DNA from: Pseudomonas sp. KBW05
Lineage (GTDB): Bacteria > Pseudomonadota > Gammaproteobacteria > Pseudomonadales > Pseudomonadaceae
Assembly: GCF_003852405.1 (NCBI RefSeq)
Contig: NZ_QAJM01000020.1
Coordinates: forward strand, 62,001-126,000
Direction of reading: 5' to 3'
DNA length: 64,000 nucleotides
The notes beneath the pieces are model-generated. The model worked only from the letters and a program-made list of their open reading frames with translations. It ran no database searches and was not told the origin of the DNA. Below, piece after piece: positions 50,934-58,048 of the stretch. Position 1 is the first letter of the stretch, and every line of letters starts with the position of its first letter. A program made the position numbers and the translations under genes.

Positions 50934-52928
50934 TCAACGGACTTTGAAGCGACTCATCAGGGCAATTACCCGGCCATTGGCGTCCAGCAGGCTTTGGGTA
51001 TTGGTTTCGGTGGCGTGCCCGCTTTGCACCAATTCTTCGACCATATGGCGGATGTGTACCATGCTGCGGTTGATCTCCTCGGTGACCGCGCTTTGTTGCT
51101 CGGCGGCGGTGGCGATCTGCGTGCTGAGGTTGTTGATATGGCTGACCGAACCGGCCATCTCATCCAGGCCGGTGTTGACCCGGGCCGTCGCATCGGCCGC
51201 CGACTGGCAGCTGGCCTGGGTGTTTTCCATGGCCGCTACCGACGTGCTCACCCCGCTGGTCAAGCGCGCGAGCATCTCGTTGATCTGCGAGGTGCTGGCC
51301 TGGGTGCGTGCAGCCAGTGCGCGCACTTCATCCGCGACCACCGCAAAGCCACGGCCTTGTTCGCCAGCCCGCGCTGCTTCGATGGCGGCGTTGAGCGCCA
51401 GCAGGTTGGTCTGGCCGGCGATTGCGCCGATTACGCCGAGGGTTTCGGTGATACGCGCGGCGTCCTGGCGCATGTTTTCCACGCTGTGGGTGGCGCTGGA
51501 CACTTCGCCGATCAAGGCGCTGACGCTGTTGGACGCTTCGCCCACCACCACGCGGGAACGGTCGGCGTGCTCGTTGGCACGTTGGGTAAACGCCGCGGTT
51601 TCGGCGGCGTTCTGCGCGACGGTGTCGGCGGTGGAGCTCATTTCGGTGATGGCGGTGACGGTCTGGTCGGTCTCCGAGGCGTGGCGTACCAGGATCTGGT
51701 TGGTCTGTGCCGAGGTCTGCTGCAACTGCGCAAGCCCTGACGACATGGCGGCGGTGGCCTGGGTTACTTCACCGATCATGTTTTGCAGGTAAACGATAAA
51801 ACGGTTCACCGAATGGCCGATGGCCCCCAGTTCGTCCTCGGCGCGGATGGTGATGCGGCGCGTCAGGTCGGCATCGCCGGCGGACAGCGCGTCGATGTTG
51901 CTCTTGAGCGACTTCATGCGCTGTACCAGTTGGCGGATCGCGTAGACCTGCAACAGCACCAGCAACAACACCATGGGAATTTGCAGCAGGGCCAGGCTGC
52001 CCAGCACGTCATTGCGCTGGGCGGTGATCAGCGACGTGGGCAGGGCGGTGGCGAGGAACCACGGCGTGCCTTCGATCGGGCGCATATAGAAGGTGCTGGC
52101 GACGCCGCCGTTGTCGAACTCGCTGCGCTGCAACCCCTGGTTGCGCTGGGCCAGGGCTTTGCTGACCTGGGCGGCAAACGCCGAGGTGCCGGTCAGTTCG
52201 CTGATGTTCTTCAACACCACCGGGCCGCTGATGCGTGAGCTGTTGCTGATGATCTTGCCGTCGCCTTCGACGATGAGCATTTGCCCGCCGATGTCTTTTT
52301 CCTTGCTGGCCACCAGGTCATTGAAGAAACCCAGGGTCACGTCGATGGTCGCCACGCCATACGCGGCGCCGTCACGCTGGATGGCCATGGCGCAGTTGGT
52401 GCGCGGCTCCTGGCTGGCGTCGTCTTTATAAGCGGCAGCCCAGGCGCATTGGCCGCGCGGCGAAGCGAGGCCGCCTTTGTACCAGCTCTGGTCGTAGTAG
52501 TTCGGCGCGGGGTCGCTGTTCCAGAACGTGTTGACCGTCAGCTTGCCCGAGGCATCGCGGTGCCAGAACGTGCTGTGCTTGTTGCGCCCCGGGGTGCGTT
52601 GGTTGGGCAGCGGCCAGATGCCGCCGCCAAAGACTTTCAGCTCGCCATACTGATCCACCAGGCCCGGCAAGACCTTGTCGATGGCATCGCTGTCGAGCAG
52701 GGGAATGGTTTGGGTGATGGTGCGTTGCTGGGCCTGAACCTTGTTCAGTTCGCCCTGGATCTGTTCGGCCACTTCGCTGACGCGGTTGAGCACCACCTGT
52801 TCTTCGGTGTGCTGCAACTTGGGCGCGACCAACTGGCCGATGCCGACGACGGTCAAGACAAATAACACCAGGACGAACAGCACCAGAAACAGGGTATAGC
52901 GGGCTTGGATGGAGCGCAGTGCAGGCAT
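50934..52928 (-). CDS. Methyl-accepting chemotaxis protein with periplasmic Cache domain
   Basis: A 664-residue receptor started at ATG 52928 (aaggacg upstream). TM1 is [20 protein letters not shown]; a ~270-residue periplasmic double-Cache-type domain follows ([30 protein letters not shown]); TM2 is [20 protein letters not shown], then HAMP, and the cytoplasmic hairpin [20 protein letters not shown]. It senses a small molecule and signals to CheA. The NYYDQSWY and VATIDVTL patterns are typical of amine/amino-acid Cache receptors. A fragment of a duplicate copy lies at 54912. Confidence 0.9.
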   Translation of the reverse strand: MPALRSIQARYTLFLVLFVLVLFVLTVVGIGQLVAPKLQHTEEQVVLNRVSEVAEQIQGELNKVQAQQRTITQTIPLLDSDAIDKVLPGLVDQYGELKVFGGGIWPLPNQRTPGRNKHSTFWHRDASGKLTVNTFWNSDPAPNYYDQSWYKGGLASPRGQCAWAAAYKDDASQEPRTNCAMAIQRDGAAYGVATIDVTLGFFNDLVASKEKDIGGQMLIVEGDGKIISNSSRISGPVVLKNISELTGTSAFAAQVSKALAQRNQGLQRSEFDNGGVASTFYMRPIEGTPWFLATALPTSLITAQRNDVLGSLALLQIPMVLLLVLLQVYAIRQLVQRMKSLKSNIDALSAGDADLTRRITIRAEDELGAIGHSVNRFIVYLQNMIGEVTQATAAMSSGLAQLQQTSAQTNQILVRHASETDQTVTAITEMSSTADTVAQNAAETAAFTQRANEHADRSRVVVGEASNSVSALIGEVSSATHSVENMRQDAARITETLGVIGAIAGQTNLLALNAAIEAARAGEQGRGFAVVADEVRALAARTQASTSQINEMLARLTSGVSTSVAAMENTQASCQSAADATARVNTGLDEMAGSVSHINNLSTQIATAAEQQSAVTEEINRSMVHIRHMVEELVQSGHATETNTQSLLDANGRVIALMSRFKVR

Positions 52929-53035
52929 GGGGGTCGTCCTTACGAAGCGTTTATTATTCACGCGGCTTTGTTAGAGCTTCGTAGGGTTATCGGCTTGTGT
53001 ATCAGGAGCTTTAGGTACGATCGTGCAAGAAAATC

Positions 53036-53064
53036 GAGGCGCCGTTTGCCGGCGCCTCATTCTT
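53036..53064. terminator. Strong GC hairpin, terminator of the RTX-M91 gene
   Basis: gaggcgccg faces ccggcgcctc with a short loop; on the minus strand it is followed by gattttcttg. An almost identical hairpin lies at 55050-55072 after the aldo/keto reductase gene. Confidence 0.75.
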
Positions 53065-53108
53065 GTGATGGTGCCGCCGTGTGAGGGTAGCAGCGCTGAC
53101 TTTTGGCG

Positions 53109-54662
53109 TTACAGGCCGTAACCCTGCCGACTAGGGGTAAGCAGGTGGAATTTGCGTAGCGGCTTGCCCATTTCTTCATTCAGCGCGTTTTCTGTGAAGT
53201 GCTTCGGGTTGACCGTCGTGGGCGGGGTAGAGGGGTCATCATCGAGGTCAAAAGGTGTTGCGGTGTTGGGTATGCCGATAGCCTGGAACTCTTCATTGTG
53301 CGTCGAGTCTTTGCTGCTTGAGTCGGCCTTGGTGGACGGATCGTCGGCTTTGCTGCTCCCGCTCAGGAAGGTGCCCTTTGCGCCATTCCAGGCGTGGATT
53401 ATTTCATGGTAGAGCCCTGTCACGGGGACGATCGTATTTCCGTTTTTTTCCTCGATGATTGACAGCGCATCGTAGTGAATGCGGGCGCGGTCAGCGCGAG
53501 AACCGGCTACGCCATTGGTGATTCGGCCAAAGCTCGACTCATCAATCTTTCCTTCACCCCCGGCTCTCAGAGCATCCAAGGCCTTACTACCAAACACGTA
53601 CTCGCAGCTGCCAAACCCGATGGGCTTAATGGTGACCTTGCTGTCATGGGTGTCAGCGAGCGCATCCATCTCAGCGAGGACCTTCTGACCATTAGGCGAA
53701 CTGCGCATGAACTCAAAATCATCGGCCACGCGTTGCTTGAAGTCTTCATCACCGGCTACCGTAAACCCCCGCTCGCCCGCGTTGCTGGTTGAAACGGGGG
53801 TAAATGACGAACCCACGTTACGGTTAAATTGATCGTTGATCTTGGCGTAAATGCGGTCATGAGCCTGATTTTTTCGTATCCGGTCCTGGCCTTTACCGGT
53901 ATAAAATGTCGTGCGGTCATGCCCGACCAGATCATCATCACCGTTGCCACCGTGCAGGACACTATGCCCTTTGCCTGCGTAGAGTTGATCGTTGCCATTG
54001 CCCCCATCCAGGTAACTTTGCTTATGTTTGCCACCCGTGCCTGCATAAAGACGGTCGTTGCCATTGTTGCCATACATGACGCCGTTGCCGCTGCCGCCGA
54101 TGAGGGTGTCATCACCGTCGTTGCCTTCTGCATACCCCAAGCCGCTGCCCAGGCGTAGCGTATCGTTACCAGCTCCACCGCACAGGCGGGATCGTCCGCC
54201 TCCCGCTTGAATATCATCGTCGCCGTCACCACCGTCCACATCGACACGAAGCATCACGTCCTGGTCGATCGTTATTTTGTCGTTACCACCCTTCGCGTCG
54301 ATCCACAGCCCCAGTTGCGGGCCTTTTTTTGTCTCGGTATCAATCTTGAATACATTGCCGTTTACGGTGATCTGAATCTGCTTCCCAGGCCCTTTACTGA
54401 CATGAATGACGTCATCGTCATTACCGGTTTTCACCACGATTCGGTTGTTCAAAATCGACGGCTCTCGGCCAGGTTTCCAGGAGACTTCATGGCTAATCTG
54501 GATATCGCCTTTGGTGTGCAGCACATGGTATTTATAATTCATGACCCCAGGCTTCAGGTCTTTTGGTGTGTCGTAGGGTGAGGGCGGAGGAGGGTTCTCA
54601 GAAGCGGAGGTGTGTCGTTGTTGTGATGCCGCTAAATATCCAAGGGCTGCGAGTATCATCAT
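53109..54662 (-). CDS. RTX-repeat protein with C-terminal M91 (NleD/HopH-like) metallopeptidase domain
   Basis: A 517-residue protein. Residues ~140-250 contain RTX-type nonapeptides (GGDGDDDIQ, GGAGNDTLR, GNDGDDTLI, GNNGNDRLY, GGNGNDQLY, GGNGDDDLV), which bind Ca2+. Residues ~320-517 look like peptidase M91: TGLYHEIIHAWNGAKGTFLS has the zinc site HEIIH (His419-His423) and THNEEFQAIGIP a Glu at the third-ligand position. M91 includes the type III effector NleD, which cuts host MAP kinases. No clear signal peptide or export gene is nearby. Repeats lie before the protease, unlike usual RTX toxins. See findings for the flanking duplication. Confidence 0.82.
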   Translation of the reverse strand: MMILAALGYLAASQQRHTSASENPPPPSPYDTPKDLKPGVMNYKYHVLHTKGDIQISHEVSWKPGREPSILNNRIVVKTGNDDDVIHVSKGPGKQIQITVNGNVFKIDTETKKGPQLGLWIDAKGGNDKITIDQDVMLRVDVDGGDGDDDIQAGGGRSRLCGGAGNDTLRLGSGLGYAEGNDGDDTLIGGSGNGVMYGNNGNDRLYAGTGGKHKQSYLDGGNGNDQLYAGKGHSVLHGGNGDDDLVGHDRTTFYTGKGQDRIRKNQAHDRIYAKINDQFNRNVGSSFTPVSTSNAGERGFTVAGDEDFKQRVADDFEFMRSSPNGQKVLAEMDALADTHDSKVTIKPIGFGSCEYVFGSKALDALRAGGEGKIDESSFGRITNGVAGSRADRARIHYDALSIIEEKNGNTIVPVTGLYHEIIHAWNGAKGTFLSGSSKADDPSTKADSSSKDSTHNEEFQAIGIPNTATPFDLDDDPSTPPTTVNPKHFTENALNEEMGKPLRKFHLLTPSRQGYGL

Positions 54663-54813
54663 TAAACCTTGTTGTTGAACTTAGGAAAAGGTCTGGCAGC
54701 GCTATTGAGTTTTGCGCGTCAGGCTCGCAGATTCTGTGGGCGTAACGCGCATAACGTTCCCGGATACCGCAAGATGCTTAACGCTAAATGTTTCGACGGG
54801 GCCTGCTGCACTT

Positions 54814-54911
54814 GGCCTGTCCTACCTGCAGAACATCGAGGCCTTTAGCGAGATAACCTTTCAATACATCGCGATTTCTGTCGGCTTGTTCGTGGTGGTG
54901 ATCAACGGCAT
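54814..54911 (+). pseudogene. Fragment of the small membrane-protein gene found intact at 57247
   Basis: The frame GLSYLQNIEAFSEITFQYIA followed by ISVGLFVVVINGI aligns with GLSYLQNIGAISEKTFQYIA of the intact 64-residue protein at 57247-57441. The start codon and the last residues are gone; the 3' end runs into a chemoreceptor fragment. Confidence 0.85.
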
Positions 54912-54994
54912 ATCGCGGTGCCAGAACGTGCTGTGCTTGTTGCGCCCCGGGGTGCGTTGGTTGGGCAGCGGCCAGATGTCGCCGCCGAAGACTT
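54912..54994 (-). pseudogene. Internal fragment of a chemoreceptor gene (copy of 52554-52635)
   Basis: About 80 bases are almost identical to the region of the chemoreceptor coding for [20 protein letters not shown], in the same orientation. Only a few substitutions separate the two. The fragment joins directly to a copy of the chemoreceptor leader, so ~340 bases including its start codon are deleted. Confidence 0.85.
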
Positions 54995-55076
54995 GTAGGG
55001 CGATCGGCTTGGGTATCAGGATTTTTAGGTACGTTCGTGCAAGAAAATCGAGGCGCCGTATGCCGGCGCCTCATCT
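54993..55076. repeat. Direct repeat of the chemoreceptor leader/terminator segment (52978-53064)
   Basis: atcggcttgggtatcagga...acgttcgtgcaagaaaatcgaggcgccg repeats 52978-53064 in the same orientation with few changes. The two copies bracket the RTX-M91 gene. Together with the two fragments above, this explains most of the 54663-55076 gap; 54663-54813 has no recognised content. Confidence 0.85.
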
Positions 55077-55077
55077 T
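55050..55077 (-). terminator. Terminator of the aldo/keto reductase gene
   Basis: The hairpin gaggcgccg...cggcgcctc begins a few bases after the reductase stop codon and is followed on the minus strand by gattttcttg. Confidence 0.75.
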
Positions 55078-56072
55078 TATATGTCCAGCATCGCCATGAC
55101 CGCTTCGGGATAACGCAGGCCGGCGGTTGCCTGTGCCGGGAAGATCGCTTCCAGCGCGGCCAATTCGTCAGGCGCGAGGGTGATCGACAGGGCCTTCACG
55201 TTTTCTTCCAGGTATTTACGCTGCTTGGTCCCCGGGATCGGGATGATGAAATCGCCCTGGGCCAACACCCACGCCAGCGCCAGTTGCCCGGCTGATACGC
55301 CTTTGTCCGCCGCCAGCGCCTGCACCTGGTTCACCAACAGCAAGTTTTTCGCAAAGTTTTCGCCCTGGAAGCGCGGGCTGAAACGGCGGTAATCATCAGC
55401 CGCGAAATCCTCCGGGCTGTTCAACGCGCCGGTGAGGAAGCCCCGGCCCAGTGGGCTGTACGGCACGAAGGCGACACCCAGGCGCTGGCACGCCGCGAGG
55501 CAGCCGTTGTCTTCCTGGTCGCGGCTCCAGAGCGAATATTCACTTTGCAGGGCGCTGATGGGATGGACCTTGTGCGCCCGTTCCAGGGTGGTAGCGGAGG
55601 CTTCACTCAAGCCCAGGTAGCGCACCTTACCCTGGGTGACCAGTTCGGCCATGGCGCCGACGGTTTCTTCGATGGCCACGTCGGGGTCGATGCGGTGTTG
55701 GTAGTAGAGGTCGAGGGTGTCCACGCCGAGGCGGCGCAAGGTGCCGTCGATGGCCGCGCGGATGTACTCGGGGCGCCCGTTGACGCCGCGCAGCGCAGGG
55801 TTGGCCGGGTCGCGCACAATGCCGAACTTGCTGGCCAGGAACACCTGGTCACGCTTGCCGGCGATGGCTTGGCCGATCAGGCTTTCGTTGGTGTGCGGGC
55901 CGTAGATGTCGGCGGTGTCGAGGAAGTTGACCCCCAGTTCCAAGGCGCGGTGCAGGGTCGCGATGGCCTCCTGGGTGTTGGTGCCGGTGGTATAGAAATC
56001 GGTCATGCCCATGCAGCCGAGGCCGATGGCGCTGACATGGGGGCCGTTTTTGCCGAGTTGACGGGTGTGCAT
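55077..56072 (-). CDS. Aldo/keto reductase
   Basis: A 331-residue (alpha/beta)8 oxidoreductase. Family landmarks: [40 protein letters not shown] (catalytic Asp and Tyr), [11 protein letters not shown] (Lys), [20 protein letters not shown] (His) and the NADPH site [20 protein letters not shown]. It reduces aldehydes or ketones with NADPH. It is divergent from a LysR gene that probably controls it. Substrate unknown. Confidence 0.92.
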   Translation of the reverse strand: MHTRQLGKNGPHVSAIGLGCMGMTDFYTTGTNTQEAIATLHRALELGVNFLDTADIYGPHTNESLIGQAIAGKRDQVFLASKFGIVRDPANPALRGVNGRPEYIRAAIDGTLRRLGVDTLDLYYQHRIDPDVAIEETVGAMAELVTQGKVRYLGLSEASATTLERAHKVHPISALQSEYSLWSRDQEDNGCLAACQRLGVAFVPYSPLGRGFLTGALNSPEDFAADDYRRFSPRFQGENFAKNLLLVNQVQALAADKGVSAGQLALAWVLAQGDFIIPIPGTKQRKYLEENVKALSITLAPDELAALEAIFPAQATAGLRYPEAVMAMLDI

Positions 56073-56190
56073 GGGTGTCGCTCCTGGGTGGGATAGGACG
56101 CTATTGTTATCCTCGACAAAACCTGGATAAACCGGCTAAAACCGCTATCACTATTCGTAAATTCCAAATAATCGACGGGGAAGGGTGCCT

Positions 56191-57105
56191 TTGGACCGTT
56201 TTAATGCGATGCGCGTGTTTACCCGGATCGTCGAATTGGGTGGCTTCGCCAAGGCCGCCGACAGCCTGCAACTGCCGCGCGCGTCGGTGACGGTGCTGAT
56301 CAAGCAGTTGGAAGCGCACCTGGGTGTGCAGCTGTTACAGCGCACCACGCGACAGGTCAGCCCGACATTGGACGGTGCGGCGTACTACCAGCGCTGTGTG
56401 CGTTTACTGTCCGACCTTGAGGAAACCGAGGCGGTATTTTCCGCCAGCCGCCAGCACCCACGAGGCACCTTGAGCGTGGACATGCCCTCAGGCATCGGGC
56501 GTTTTATCGTGATCCCGGCGCTGCCCCAATTTACCGCGCGTTACCCGCAGATCGAATTGGAGATCGGTCTCAATGACCGCCCGGTGGACCTCATCCGTGA
56601 AGGTGTGGATTGCGTGCTGCGCGGTGGTTTGGCGCTGGATGAATCACTGGTGGCGCGGCCTTTGGCGATGATGGAACAGGTGACCCTGGCCAGCCCCGCT
56701 TACCTCGAACGCATGGGGGTGCCCACCTCCCTTGACGAACTGGTGGCCCATCACCAGATGGTCGAGTACGTTTCCAGCACCAGCGGCAAACGTTTTGGCC
56801 TGGAGTTCCAGCTGGGCAGCGAACTGCGCGCGATCAACCTGCCCAAGCGTATCGCAGTCAACAGCGCCGATGGGTACTTCGCGGCGTGCGCGGCCGGGTA
56901 CGGCCTGATCCAGGCACCGCATTACCACGCCATGCGTCAATTGGCCGAGGGCACGTTGGTGCCGGTGTTGGCCAAACTGCCGGTGCCGGAAATGGCGCTG
57001 ACGGCGTTGTACCCGCCGCACCGCCAGTTGTCCCAGCGGGTGCGGGTGTTTGTGGATTGGCTGGTGGAGTTGTGCGCATCCCCAGGCCTGGGATTGCGCC
57101 GATAA
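56191..57105 (+). CDS. LysR family transcriptional regulator
   Basis: A 304-residue protein when begun at the TTG 56191 (MDRFNAMRVFTRIVELGGFA), the usual LysR N-terminus; a GTG two codons upstream is possible, and both lie behind gggaagg. The HTH includes AKAADSLQLPRASVTVLIKQ, then LEAHLGVQLLQRTTRQVSPT. The effector domain spans residues ~90-300. It is divergent from the aldo/keto reductase, a common pairing in which the regulator activates the reductase. Confidence 0.88.
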   Translation: MDRFNAMRVFTRIVELGGFAKAADSLQLPRASVTVLIKQLEAHLGVQLLQRTTRQVSPTLDGAAYYQRCVRLLSDLEETEAVFSASRQHPRGTLSVDMPSGIGRFIVIPALPQFTARYPQIELEIGLNDRPVDLIREGVDCVLRGGLALDESLVARPLAMMEQVTLASPAYLERMGVPTSLDELVAHHQMVEYVSSTSGKRFGLEFQLGSELRAINLPKRIAVNSADGYFAACAAGYGLIQAPHYHAMRQLAEGTLVPVLAKLPVPEMALTALYPPHRQLSQRVRVFVDWLVELCASPGLGLRR

Positions 57106-57246
57106 CGTCAGCGTCAGGCAAGCCAAAGTGCGTCATCGCCTGTAATATGGGACCTTGCCGACCCTGGCTCATCCCTGGCAAGGGCGATGGGCTTGGCGTG
57201 TGTCGGCGATACACAGTGGCTACATTCTCAAGATTCAGGAACTGTC

Positions 57247-57441
57247 ATGACCCAAAAGCAACGTTTGAAATATTCAATTCTGATCGCCCTGACGGTACTG
57301 GCGACGATGTTTGGCCTGTCCTACCTGCAGAACATCGGGGCCATCAGCGAGAAAACCTTCCAGTACATCGCGATTTCCGTCGCCGTGATCGTGGTGGTGA
57401 TCAACGGCATCATGCGTCGCAAGGTCAAGCCTAACTTCTGA
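57247..57441 (+). CDS. Small two-helix membrane protein
   Basis: A 64-residue protein, MTQKQRLKYSILIALTVLAT onward, with hydrophobic segments at residues ~9-25 and ~37-54 (FQYIAISVAVIVVVINGI) and a basic C-terminus (MRRKVKPNF). The ATG at 57247 follows aggaactgtc. I do not recognise the family. A decayed copy lies at 54814, showing the gene has been duplicated or moved in this region. Its stop is one base from the stop of the convergent gene. Confidence 0.7.
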   Translation: MTQKQRLKYSILIALTVLATMFGLSYLQNIGAISEKTFQYIAISVAVIVVVINGIMRRKVKPNF

Positions 57442-57442
57442 G

Positions 57443-57823
57443 TCAGGCGCGGCCTTCGAGCACTTTGGCAGCCTCTGCATGGAGGCTGTAGCTTTTATCG
57501 GCATTGAGGGTGATCACGCCCTCGCTGCACAGGCGCTTGAGCACCTCACGCACGCTGAGAAACGACAACGGAATGCCCAGCTCCAGCAAGTGGCTGTGCA
57601 CGCCGCGTACCCCGAGGGTGCGCTGGTTGTCGGCGGCCGTGAGCAGGGCGTCGATGACCTTCAGCCGGATCAGGCTGGTGCGCAGGCCAAAATACTTGAG
57701 CAAATGGCGAATCCGTTGGTTGCCTTGCTGTTCCGGCGCCTTGCCGAAGGCGTGGCCGGCGTTGCCAAACGAGGCCTCGGCGGCGGGTGAATGTCCATCC
57801 GTGGGCAGTTGCGAGTTGTACAT
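57443..57823 (-). CDS. Fur-like winged-helix regulator next to pvdQ (PA2384-like)
   Basis: A 126-residue protein. Residues ~45-115 form a winged helix resembling the Fur DNA-binding domain: FGLRTSLIRLKVIDALLTAA, then VRGVHSHLLELGIPLSFLSV, then REVLKRLCSEGVITLNADKS. The C-terminal metal-binding/dimer domain of Fur is missing. An open reading frame of this kind lies beside pvdQ in P. aeruginosa (PA2384, linked to iron-responsive regulation), as recalled. It is divergent from pvdQ, sharing its promoter region, so joint control by iron is likely. Confidence 0.72.
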   Translation of the reverse strand: MYNSQLPTDGHSPAAEASFGNAGHAFGKAPEQQGNQRIRHLLKYFGLRTSLIRLKVIDALLTAADNQRTLGVRGVHSHLLELGIPLSFLSVREVLKRLCSEGVITLNADKSYSLHAEAAKVLEGRA

Positions 57824-57967
57824 GCAATAAAACTCCTTATCAGAGCCTGATCAGGAAAATGAGCGCTCTTAGTTAATAAGACGAACGAGCAGCCGAAATC
57901 ATGAAGTTTTAGATGTGTAAATTTCGTCAGTATCGGATTTGTCACAGCGACAAAGCCTGCGTGTGCC

Positions 57968-57991
57968 TAAATTGTTCCCGGTCAATTGCGT
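57968..57991 (+). promoter_or_regulatory. PvdS-type iron-starvation promoter (IS box) of pvdQ
   Basis: TAAAT at 57968-57972 is followed by exactly 16 bases and CGT at 57989-57991, the spacing recognised by the sigma factor PvdS in Pseudomonas. The flanking bases (gcctaaattgttccc) also fit. It lies ~60 bases upstream of the pvdQ start. Confidence 0.78.
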
Positions 57992-58048
57992 CCTTACGGT
58001 GGGGTAGCTGCCCCTTGCGAGGGTGTTCAATTTGACTGTGGAGTGGGT

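Noticed and set aside
54712-55113. 133-codon open frame on the plus strand reading through the mosaic
   Set aside because: It joins fragments of unrelated genes and frames (a small membrane protein, then antisense chemoreceptor sequence); it is a chance chimera, not a gene.
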